Part shown: one piece after another, positions 1 to 6,678 of the stretch
Numbering within the stretch: the first letter of the stretch is position 1
Layout: every line of letters starts with the position of its first letter
Program-made: the position numbers and the translations under genes
IMG/VR virus record: IMGVR_UViG_3300032164_001143
Span: 1-46,298 of that record
Length of the DNA: 46,298 bases
Source: a virus
Strand: one strand, 5' to 3'
The notes under the pieces: model-generated
Seen by the model: the letters and a program-made list of their open reading frames with translations, nothing else
What the model was told of the DNA's origin: nothing
Databases searched by the model: none

Positions 1-289
1 CCGCGCCGACATCGAAAATTGTGGGATCTTACGATTATGTAACAGTTACCTTTGCTTAGGCGAACAACGCGCCGAAATCTAACGCTCCTACCATGTCATA
101 CATGTTGGCATGATGCGATGTAGAAGCAATGAAAACGCAAACCGTAGGGATCTCGCGGGCCTTCATTGGAATCTGAATAGTTCTATGTTTAAGCATATTT
201 GGTAATGGTCATTGAATGGCGAGCTAATGGCGCCGGCGTGCGAATTCAATGGCTTGTGACAACGCCACAACGTCCTATGTAGGGACGGA
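1..289. other. Non-coding left end
   Basis: I see no convincing gene here. The stretch is less GC-rich than the genes and ends in the ribosome binding site of the first glycosyltransferase gene (AGGGACGG before the ATG at 290). A small palindrome GTAACAGTTAC lies at 39-49. A weak promoter-like pair, TTGTGA at 254-259 and TATGTA near 276-281 with about 16 bases between, would fit the first gene but matches the consensus poorly. If the genome is circular or circularly permuted, this stretch joins the non-coding right end to give about 620 bases between divergent transcription units. Confidence 0.5.
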
Positions 290-1255
290 ATGCTGACGAT
301 CGCGTATATCGGGAATTACCGCCACTCGCATTGCACTGAATGCCACGTGTCGAAGACGTTGCAGTCTTTGGGCTGCGATGTCATCCAGTACCAGGAGGAC
401 CAGTACTCAGCGGAGCAGATCCTCGCCTCGCTCCCACCGAGCACCGACCTGATCCTCTGGTCGCGGACATGGGGCCTGCGGGACAAGGGCGGGGAGATGA
501 TCATCCGAGCGGCCCCTTGCGTGACCGCCGCGTTGAGCCTGGACCTCTACGTGGGCCTTGAGCGGCAGACCTGGATCGATGAGCATCCGTGGTGGAGGAG
601 CACTCATGTTTTCACCGCCGACGGAGGGCATGAGGAGTTCTGGAAGCAGCGGGGCATCAACCACCACTGGCTTCCGGCCGCGGTCTACGATAAGGAGTGC
701 TACCTCGCCGAACCCATCGAGAAGTATTCAGCTGATGTCGCTTTCGTCGGGGTGACGAGAAGCTATCATCGAGAGTGGCCTTATCGGATGCGGCTTCTTG
801 AGTGGCTGCGGAGCCAATATGGTACGCGCTTTTTGAAGATCGGCTTCCCGCTCGTGAGCATCCGCAACAACGAGCTGAATGAGCTCTACGCGAGCGTGAA
901 GATCGCGATCGGTGACACGCTCTGCCTGGGCTTCCAGCACCCGAACTACTGGAGTGATCGGGTCTACGAGACGACGGGGCGCGGAGGCTTCATCATTCAC
1001 CCGTTCGTCCCCGGGATGGAAAAACACTTCGAGAACGGAAGGCACCTAGTCTTCTACCAATACGGAAACTTCGAGCAGCTCCGCGAGCTCATCGATTACT
1101 ACCTCAAGCACGACGACGAGCGCGAGAAGATCCGCCTCGCTGGCCATCTGCACACGAGAACGAATCACACGTACAGGCATCGGATGCGCGAGCTTCTCGC
1201 GACGGTGTTCCCTGGCCTCGAGATTCCCCGAGAGGGGATTGAAACACTGAGATGA
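290..1255 (+). CDS. CgeB/YkvP-like glycosyltransferase
   Basis: The 321-residue protein looks like a GT-B fold glycosyltransferase of the CgeB/YkvP type. The clearest part is the C-terminal half, where DRVYETTGRGGFIIHP at about residues 221-236, followed by an FENGRHLV stretch and a helical end, matches the nucleotide-sugar binding domain often named glycosyl transferase 1_2. The N-terminal half starts with MLTIAYIGNYR, a typical first Rossmann strand. It would move a sugar from an activated donor onto a surface glycan or protein. There is no membrane segment or signal peptide. It opens a cassette of sugar and methyl transfer genes ahead of the packaging genes. The acceptor is unknown: virion protein or host envelope glycan are both possible. 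Confidence 0.8.
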   Translation: MLTIAYIGNYRHSHCTECHVSKTLQSLGCDVIQYQEDQYSAEQILASLPPSTDLILWSRTWGLRDKGGEMIIRAAPCVTAALSLDLYVGLERQTWIDEHPWWRSTHVFTADGGHEEFWKQRGINHHWLPAAVYDKECYLAEPIEKYSADVAFVGVTRSYHREWPYRMRLLEWLRSQYGTRFLKIGFPLVSIRNNELNELYASVKIAIGDTLCLGFQHPNYWSDRVYETTGRGGFIIHPFVPGMEKHFENGRHLVFYQYGNFEQLRELIDYYLKHDDEREKIRLAGHLHTRTNHTYRHRMRELLATVFPGLEIPREGIETLR

Positions 1256-1261
1256 TAAAAA

Positions 1262-1360
1262 GGGGCGCAAGCGGATCGTGATAGTGGCCACTACAACGGT
1301 GCGTCGCTGGGTATACCCGGCGAGGGACTAAGCGAGGTTCGAATCCTCGCGCGCCCCCCA
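1262..1360 (+). tRNA. tRNA-like element 1, atypical
   Basis: The 3' part is a textbook tRNA half: T stem CGAGG/CCTCG (1333-1337 and 1345-1349) around a TTCGAAT loop, then acceptor strand CGCGCCC and an encoded CCA at 1358-1360. The 5' strand GGGCGC at 1263-1268 pairs with 1351-1356, and G1262 can pair with C1357, as in tRNA-His. Position 7-66 would be an A-C mismatch. The middle does not fold into a normal D and anticodon arm. It holds two near-palindromes instead (about 1276-1297 and CGCTGGGTATACCCGGCG at 1305-1322), and at 99 nt it is long. No anticodon can be assigned. It sits 9 bases before the next start codon. It may be a real odd tRNA, a tRNA remnant or a tRNA mimic. Confidence 0.4.
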
Positions 1361-1369
1361 GGAGAGAAA

Positions 1370-2077
1370 ATGTTCCCGAGAACGATCACAGCTTATGAGG
1401 GCAGGAATGTGTTCTGCCGCGACGAGGCCGATATCAAGGTCGTCGCTGAGATGGAGTCGGATGTCTACAGGCTGAATTCTCATCGGCTGAGTGGACTGCC
1501 GATCATCGACTGCGGCGCGAACATCGGAGCCTTCTCGCTCTTCGCGCGGTGGAAGTCGCCAAAGGCGCGGATCGTCGCTCTCGAGCCGGATCGAGACAAC
1601 TTTTCGATCCTCGAGAAGAACGTCGAGGGGACATCGATCGAGATCGCGAATCGCGCAGTGATGGGGCATCACGGTGAAGTCGCGATGGAGCCAAGCTCGA
1701 ACACCGCTTGCAAAGCTCACTATCTCCTCCCTCCGAGTCCGATCGAGGAGTGGATGCTCGACGTCTCCCTCGTCAACAGCCTCCCGCCGACGTGGAGCAA
1801 GGCCGAAGCGATCACCCTCCCCGAGGTCTTCTCGATCTATGGGCTCGACGAGGTCGATGTTTGCAAGATGGATATCGAGTGTTCTGAGTATGGAGTGATC
1901 GAGAATACTCCGTCGGATGTGCTGAAGAAAATCCGCTACCTCGCGCTCGAGCTGCACGCTCATACTCCGACGGTGTTCGGGAAGCTCCTTGCGAAGATGA
2001 CGCTGACGCATCACGTCGAGACGTTGGGGTCGTACATGTTCTCAGCTTATGCGTGGTGCAGGCGATACAACCTCTGA
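1370..2077 (+). CDS. FkbM family methyltransferase
   Basis: A 235-residue SAM-dependent methyltransferase. IIDCGANIGAFSL at residues 44-56 is motif I, ALEPDRDNF about 24 residues later is the acidic motif II, and DVCKMDIECSEY near residue 162 is the conserved FkbM block. These enzymes O-methylate hydroxyls, commonly on sugars or polyketides, so it fits its glycosyltransferase neighbours and may cap a glycan. The start is supported by AGGAG at 1360-1364. The gene lies between the two tRNA-like elements, whose T-arm sequences form near-identical 19-base direct repeats around it. This hints that it may have been inserted as a unit. Confidence 0.85.
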   Translation: MFPRTITAYEGRNVFCRDEADIKVVAEMESDVYRLNSHRLSGLPIIDCGANIGAFSLFARWKSPKARIVALEPDRDNFSILEKNVEGTSIEIANRAVMGHHGEVAMEPSSNTACKAHYLLPPSPIEEWMLDVSLVNSLPPTWSKAEAITLPEVFSIYGLDEVDVCKMDIECSEYGVIENTPSDVLKKIRYLALELHAHTPTVFGKLLAKMTLTHHVETLGSYMFSAYAWCRRYNL

Positions 2078-2083
2078 CAGCCA

Positions 2084-2195
2084 GGACGTTCGTCGTCGGA
2101 ATAGACTATGCCGGAAAGCCAGACCGACGACGGGGAAGCGAAGGGGGCCGCGCATCCTCCGAGCGAGCGAGGTTCGAGTCCTCGCACGTCCGCCA
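2084..2195 (+). tRNA. tRNA-like element 2, atypical
   Basis: The 3' half again looks like a tRNA. T stem CGAGG/CCTCG with loop TTCGAGT spans 2168-2184, followed by acceptor strand CACGTCC, a G at the discriminator position and CCA at 2193-2195. GGACGT at 2084-2089 pairs with ACGTCC at 2186-2191; 7-66 is a T-C mismatch, in the same place as in element 1. Instead of D and anticodon arms there is a perfect 9-bp stem (CGTCGTCGG with CCGACGACG) and a GC-rich stretch. The length is 112 nt. The last A of the CCA is the first base of the probable ATG of the next gene. No anticodon is assigned. Confidence 0.35.
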
Positions 2196-2944
2196 TGGTA
2201 GCTCTCAGCCAGCAGCCCGCGCCCAAGGGCATCGACCTCCGCCTCGGTGATTGGCGCGAGACGATGAGCGATGTCGTCGTTGACACGCTCATCACAGACC
2301 CTCCCTATGGCGAGCGCACGCATGCGGCGAACACCGTCGAGAGCCTGAACGGTGTGGGCATGGTGCGGGCGAGCGGTGCGGTAGACCCGCCGAGGTACCG
2401 GCGCGCTCTCGTCTATGACTCGTTCACCGCCGAGGACGTGGTCGAGTTTGTCTCATCGTGGAAAGACCGCGTGGGAGGGTGGTGGTGCATCTTCTCCTGC
2501 TCGGATCTGGCGCACGTCTGGCGAGGAGCGCTTGAGGAGATTGGGCTCTTTGCCTTCGCGCCGATCGCATGCGTAGCCAGCGGTGGAACGGTGCGCCTGG
2601 CCGGCGATGGGCCGGCAAACTGGACCGTCTATCTCAATGTTGCCCGACCTCGGCACGCCCCCTACAGCAAGTGGGGGAGCCTCCCCGGGGCCTATATCAT
2701 GAGGGGGCGCGACCCGGATCCGATGTGTCGTATCGGCGGGAAGAGGATCGACCTGATGCGCGCCGTCGTTCGGGACTACACGAGGCAGGGTGACCTCGTC
2801 GGCGATCCTTTCGCTGGTCATGGGACGACGCTCCTTGCCTGCGAGGCCCTCGGGCGGCGCGCTGTAGGATCGGAGATCGAGCCCGAGGCGCACGCGATAG
2901 GGCTGGAACGGATTGCGCGAGGGAATCAGTTAGGACTTCTTTGA
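2195..2944 (+). CDS. Beta-class DNA methyltransferase
   Basis: A site-specific N4-cytosine or N6-adenine DNA methyltransferase. The catalytic motif TDPPYG is near residues 34-39 and the SAM-binding motif FAGHGTT near 205-211. Motif IV before motif I is the beta-class order. I chose the ATG at 2195 because the following segment ends in LRLGDWRET just before DPPY, the usual N-terminal layout. An upstream ATG at 2108 would put the tRNA-like element inside the gene. No clear ribosome site precedes 2195. There is no partner endonuclease nearby, so it is probably an orphan enzyme that protects phage DNA from host restriction. Its target sequence cannot be told from the window. Confidence 0.85.
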   Translation: MVALSQQPAPKGIDLRLGDWRETMSDVVVDTLITDPPYGERTHAANTVESLNGVGMVRASGAVDPPRYRRALVYDSFTAEDVVEFVSSWKDRVGGWWCIFSCSDLAHVWRGALEEIGLFAFAPIACVASGGTVRLAGDGPANWTVYLNVARPRHAPYSKWGSLPGAYIMRGRDPDPMCRIGGKRIDLMRAVVRDYTRQGDLVGDPFAGHGTTLLACEALGRRAVGSEIEPEAHAIGLERIARGNQLGLL

Positions 2945-3636
2945 TCGTGATCCCTCTCTACATCATCGGCGATTCTCACACTCGCCTCTACTTCTCGACG
3001 ACGAACAGAGCCGATCCACTGATCGTGCAAAGGGAGGTCGTCGGCCCCTGCGAGTGCATCTCGGAGACTCGCTACATCTATGCGGGGATGTCTCTTGGAG
3101 GATTCTCCGAGGAGACCGCGAGCAGCGAGGAGAGGGTCTTTCTTGGGCACCTCGCCGAATACCTGCAAGGGAAGACCTTCGACAATGTCGGGCTCATCTT
3201 CGGCGAGGTCGATATTCGCTGGCATGTCGTCCGCGAGCTGAAGGAGAAGAAGCTCGAGGAATCTCTCGGGAGCCGCCTGGCCGTTTACGAAGCTTTCATC
3301 GCCCGCGAGCTGGCTCCTCGCGTTGCTGGCAAGATCGTAGTCTTCGGCGGGATCCCTTACTCTCGTCGATACTCCGAGGCTGTGAATCATCCGGATGGGG
3401 TTTTGAACGTCTACGCGAGAAGGCTCGACGAGACTCTCTCTCTCATGTGCGCGGCTCATAGGTGGTATCACCTCTCGATCTTCGACGAGGTCTTGGGGCC
3501 GGATGGGTATCTCGATCCTCAGTACCTCAACCGAGACGAGAGCGAATGTACGATCCACCTCGAACCGAGCCTGACGAAGGCAATCGTCGCTGAGAAGCTG
3601 AATAGGATCTTTGATGGGTCAACGAATCATCCTTGA
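2941..3636 (+). CDS. SGNH/GDSL-like hydrolase
   Basis: A 231-residue protein with the block layout of SGNH hydrolases: IIGDSHTR at the N-terminus (nucleophile Ser12), FGEVDIRW near residues 87-94 in the position of the GxND block, and a C-terminal ESECTIHLEP with a candidate catalytic His near 206. Family members remove or transfer acyl groups on sugars and peptidoglycan. In this cassette it could trim or add acetyl groups on a glycan. It starts with TTG at 2941, overlapping the previous stop as TTGA; a GTG at 2947 is the alternative. The GDSH variant of GDSL is also common in phage-encoded members. The exact substrate is unknown. Confidence 0.65.
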   Translation: MIVIPLYIIGDSHTRLYFSTTNRADPLIVQREVVGPCECISETRYIYAGMSLGGFSEETASSEERVFLGHLAEYLQGKTFDNVGLIFGEVDIRWHVVRELKEKKLEESLGSRLAVYEAFIARELAPRVAGKIVVFGGIPYSRRYSEAVNHPDGVLNVYARRLDETLSLMCAAHRWYHLSIFDEVLGPDGYLDPQYLNRDESECTIHLEPSLTKAIVAEKLNRIFDGSTNHP

Positions 3637-4105
3637 GCTCGGGTCGGGAGCGAATCCCTTTCATCAGTCATCTGATGAATCTCGCGTGATTCACCTCGAT
3701 TGCGTCGAGGGCCCTCACGTCGAGCTGTACTGCAATCTCGAGCACGGGATCCCCTTGCCTTCAAACTCTGTCGACGAGGTCCTCGCTATCGACGTCCTCG
3801 AGCACCTGCGGGACATCGTGGCGATCGTCGATGAGATGCACCGCGTTCTCGTCGATAAAGGTCGTGCAACGATCCGCGTCCCTCAGTTTGGGACCTACAA
3901 CCACGTCACCGACCCGACGCACGTGAGAGGTTTCTCAGAGGACAGCTTCGATTTCTTCGACGACGAGACACCGCTCGGTAAGGGCAACGGCCGGATCTAT
4001 ACGTCGAGGAGATGGAAGATGTTAAACAAGGAGAAGGCGATATTGAATCTCCTCTTCACCATGGCGGCGATCAAACCCGGCGGCGAGAAGAGGAGAGCGC
4101 TGTGA
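3614..4105 (+). CDS. Class I SAM methyltransferase
   Basis: A 163-residue Methyltransf_11-type protein. ILELGSGANP at the N-terminus is a compact motif I, DEVLAIDVLEHLRD is the motif IV/post-IV region and EMHRVLVDKGRATIRVPQ is the typical strand-5 area. The protein is short and ends soon after the core, so substrate-binding additions are few. The ATG at 3614 overlaps the end of the hydrolase gene by 23 bases; a TTG one codon upstream is also possible. It is probably co-translated with its neighbours in the surface-modification cassette. The methyl acceptor is not evident; sugar or small-molecule targets are typical for this family. Confidence 0.75.
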   Translation: MGQRIILELGSGANPFHQSSDESRVIHLDCVEGPHVELYCNLEHGIPLPSNSVDEVLAIDVLEHLRDIVAIVDEMHRVLVDKGRATIRVPQFGTYNHVTDPTHVRGFSEDSFDFFDDETPLGKGNGRIYTSRRWKMLNKEKAILNLLFTMAAIKPGGEKRRAL

Positions 4106-5013
4106 AGATCAATCTCGTCACGAACATCCGAGATGGGAAGGGTCTTCTTCGCGACGCGCAGATCATCGAGGAGATCGCCAAGAGCATCGGGCACGACGTT
4201 AAAACCTTCGACTTCCGCGATCCGCCTGGTCGACGTGATGCCGCTCTGGCGATTCACTTCGAGGTGTACGCTCACGCCTATCTCACGACGGCGATGAGGC
4301 ATTGGATCTTCCCGAATCCGGAATGGTGGTATCCCAATTTTAACGATCGGCTCATCCTCGACTTTGAGAAGGTCCTCTGCAAAACGCGCTATGGACATCA
4401 GCTCTTCGCGGACCTTTGCAGCAACTCGGAGTATGTAGGCTTTCAAAGCCACGACATACGCGACGAGTCGATCAAGAGAGCGCGAGCGTGGATCCATGTC
4501 GCGGGCGGGTCGACGGCAAAGGGGACGAAGGCGATCCTGGATGCGTGGGACGCTTACGAGATCGAACACCCTCTTGTCATCGTCGGGACAACGATCGAGC
4601 GGCGACCTGTCAGGAACGTTCATTTCGTCCTGCGCCTCCCCGAGGAGGATTACAGGATCGCCATGAACACCTGCCTCTTTCACATTCAGCCGTCGGAGAC
4701 GGAGGGATTCGGACACGTGCTACACGAGGCGCTCAGCGTTGGGTGTGTGCTCGTGACGAGCGATTGGCCTCCCATGTCTGAGATCACCTCGGCGATCACG
4801 ATACCAATCGAGCAGGGAAGGACAGGGAGGCGCCAGCTCGCTCAGACTGCGGAGATAACCCCGCGGGGGATCCATGAGGCTGTCAGTGCGGTCGAGGCTC
4901 TCACGGAGAAGCAGGTCGAGATGTACAGGGTGAGCTCACGCGAAGAGTACGAGGGAGAGAGCTCGCGGTTCCGGTCAAAGATGGTCGAGCTCCTCTTAGG
5001 AGAGAGAAAGTGA
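4102..5013 (+). CDS. GT4-like glycosyltransferase
   Basis: A 303-residue GT-B fold enzyme. The donor-binding signature ETEGFGHVLHEALSVGCVLV lies in the C-terminal half, with the two Glu residues seen in GT4 enzymes, and AGGSTAKGT precedes it as the usual interdomain stretch. I start it at the GTG at 4102, overlapping the upstream TGA as GTGA, because residues from there (VKINLVTNIRDGKG) form the first Rossmann strand. The longer frame from 4012 only adds sequence that overlaps the methyltransferase. It would be soluble and cytoplasmic. With the other transferases it probably builds a short glycan on a virion or host surface target. Confidence 0.8.
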   Translation: MKINLVTNIRDGKGLLRDAQIIEEIAKSIGHDVKTFDFRDPPGRRDAALAIHFEVYAHAYLTTAMRHWIFPNPEWWYPNFNDRLILDFEKVLCKTRYGHQLFADLCSNSEYVGFQSHDIRDESIKRARAWIHVAGGSTAKGTKAILDAWDAYEIEHPLVIVGTTIERRPVRNVHFVLRLPEEDYRIAMNTCLFHIQPSETEGFGHVLHEALSVGCVLVTSDWPPMSEITSAITIPIEQGRTGRRQLAQTAEITPRGIHEAVSAVEALTEKQVEMYRVSSREEYEGESSRFRSKMVELLLGERK

Positions 5014-5906
5014 ACTTGAATCTTATCTGTGCATGCCCCTCGAAGGGACAGGTTACCGAGTGGCTACAGGACCAGTGCCTCAACCTCTTCCTCGCGTGCG
5101 CCATGAGCCAGCACAAGCCCGACGGGTCTCTTGTTCTGCCGACGAGCGCCAGGCATGCGGTGAAATGGAGCGGGCTCACTCGATGCCGCATGACCGACGT
5201 AGCTCAGTCGAGGAACAAGATCCTTTTCGCCGCGCTCTATGGACACCTGCGGGCGCAAGAGAAGACAGGCCGGACGATGCAGCCCGCGGACTGGATGCTG
5301 ACCTACGACAGCGACAACTTCCATCTCGCTGGCGAGGACATCACCCGCATGGTAATCGAGGGCGAGCGCAAGGGCGCAGCGGCGATCGGCGCTCCGGTCT
5401 CTCGTCGAGACGGTTTCTGCAACTTCCAGGTCGACATGAGGGCGCACGTTCGCCGCGCCGACTTCGGCGACTATGCGGGGAGGCTCCTCCAGGTCGAGAG
5501 GCTCGGGGCTGCTTTCATGGCGGTGAACCTCAACTGGATCCGCCGGCACTGGCCGAAGCCGCCATGGTTCGCCTTCGTCGAAGGATGCGACGAGAACGGG
5601 GAGCCGACCTGGACATCCGAGGACTTCTACTTCTGCGACGGGCTTCACGAGCGAGGCGGCGAGCTCTGGCTTGATGCGAGGTTTGAGCCTCGACACGATG
5701 GAGTTGAGTATCACGACTCCGTCCCCGGAAGACACATGCCGCAGCCCTTGAGGTACAGGGTGCCGGAGGAGAGCGATGAGCGAGATCGTCGAGATCCTGC
5801 CAGTGATCGACCGGACGATGAGCAGCTCGGGGTTCTCGATCTCGATCCGATGCGAGGGATTAAAGATCGACTTGGCGACGCGGAACCTGTGCAAACGGCT
5901 GGCTGA
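5010..5906 (+). CDS. GT-A-like phage glycosyltransferase
   Basis: A 298-residue protein resembling the GT-A type transferases found in many phages. A DSDN motif near residues 98-101, inside WMLTYDSDNFHL, is in the place of the metal-binding DxD. A later TSEDFYFCDGLHERG block carries the Glu-Asp pair expected of the catalytic base, and a DGVEYHDS segment supplies a late His. Start GTG at 5010 overlaps the previous stop as GTGA, with AGGAGAG just upstream. The last about 45 residues are charged and low in structure, and they overlap the next gene by 131 bases. That tail may be read-through of little function. It ends the surface-modification cassette. Confidence 0.65.
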   Translation: MNLNLICACPSKGQVTEWLQDQCLNLFLACAMSQHKPDGSLVLPTSARHAVKWSGLTRCRMTDVAQSRNKILFAALYGHLRAQEKTGRTMQPADWMLTYDSDNFHLAGEDITRMVIEGERKGAAAIGAPVSRRDGFCNFQVDMRAHVRRADFGDYAGRLLQVERLGAAFMAVNLNWIRRHWPKPPWFAFVEGCDENGEPTWTSEDFYFCDGLHERGGELWLDARFEPRHDGVEYHDSVPGRHMPQPLRYRVPEESDERDRRDPASDRPDDEQLGVLDLDPMRGIKDRLGDAEPVQTAG

Positions 5907-6315
5907 GATCAGCGCGAAGCATCTCGCCAAGGACATCGAGCAGGGGCTGGACGCGAAAGGCGCACCGCTGGCCCGCCTCGCTCCTGCGACGATCAAGCGC
6001 CGCGAACAGCGGGCAAGACAAGCGGCTACGAACATGTCGCCGAGCTTGGCGCAGAGGCTCCGAGGAGCGTCCATCGTCTCGACGACAACTCCGATGATGG
6101 AGACGGGGACGTTCGCTAGATCGTTACGAGTGCGGCTTGGATCGACGGTTTCCATCGAAGGAGATGGAGGAGCGGCGGTGGACGATGGAAGAGGAGCAAG
6201 GCGGTATGCCATCGAGACGAAATACCCTGGGCTCCTCGATGTACCCGAGAGCGCGGAGAGGGACATCAACGCGGCTCTTGAGGCTCACCTGGAAGACATG
6301 ATGCGAGGAGTTTAG
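5776..6315 (+). CDS. Possible virion morphogenesis protein
   Basis: A 179-residue protein of uncertain family. The central part, KDIEQGLDAKGAPLARLAP followed by ATIKRREQ, resembles the segment of gpG-like virion morphogenesis or tail completion proteins in which a D-x-x-G-x-P-W/L motif precedes a basic helix. This is a weak match. The ATG at 5776 has a strong GGAGGAGAG ribosome site but overlaps the upstream gene by 131 bases; a later ATG at 5818 would shorten that. It sits directly before the terminase genes, where a head or packaging role would be natural. Confidence 0.45.
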   Translation: MSEIVEILPVIDRTMSSSGFSISIRCEGLKIDLATRNLCKRLAEISAKHLAKDIEQGLDAKGAPLARLAPATIKRREQRARQAATNMSPSLAQRLRGASIVSTTTPMMETGTFARSLRVRLGSTVSIEGDGGAAVDDGRGARRYAIETKYPGLLDVPESAERDINAALEAHLEDMMRGV

Positions 6316-6675
6316 ATGGGCGGAGTAGGATCGGGTTATCGCGCGAGGCAGTACGACAAGATTATCGACCCCAAGACCAAGGCGGCTCTGTGGGCGGGAC
6401 TGCGAAAGAAGATTATCGAGGGCGATGTTCAAGCGCTGCTCGAGCACTCAGTTCGCCTTCAGGACGCCTACCTGAGCGGGAAGATCACAGGGTCGCAGCT
6501 CAGGAGCTGCATGACCGTCATCGCGGTGCAGCGGACGATCATGGGCCCGGTGGACATGAATCGGCGCACGCGCAAGCTGGAGGCGCTCGAAGGGTTCATC
6601 AGTCGCCCCAAGAGCAAGCTAGAGCTCCGCGACGTTGGGCCTCCGCCCGACTCGATGACCATGGACATACCGTGA
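6316..6675 (+). CDS. Candidate small terminase subunit
   Basis: A 119-residue helical protein that begins MGGVGSGYRARQYDK, a glycine-rich basic start often seen in small terminase subunits. It ends only three bases before the large terminase gene. It has no clear helix-turn-helix by eye. Position and size are the main evidence: the small subunit recognises the packaging site on phage DNA and hands it to the large subunit. It begins one base after the previous stop. It could instead be an unrelated small packaging or regulatory protein. Confidence 0.4.
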   Translation: MGGVGSGYRARQYDKIIDPKTKAALWAGLRKKIIEGDVQALLEHSVRLQDAYLSGKITGSQLRSCMTVIAVQRTIMGPVDMNRRTRKLEALEGFISRPKSKLELRDVGPPPDSMTMDIP

Positions 6676-6678
6676 TGG

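Noticed and set aside
5676-5695. T-arm-like CGAGG-TTTGAGC-CTCG inside the GT-A-like gene
   Set aside because: It has no acceptor or CCA, the loop lacks TTC, and it lies in conserved coding sequence.
5064-6269. 401-codon minus-strand frame opposite the GT-A-like and next genes
   Set aside because: Shadow of plus-strand coding sequence; composition is Arg/Ser/Pro-rich with no recognisable domain.
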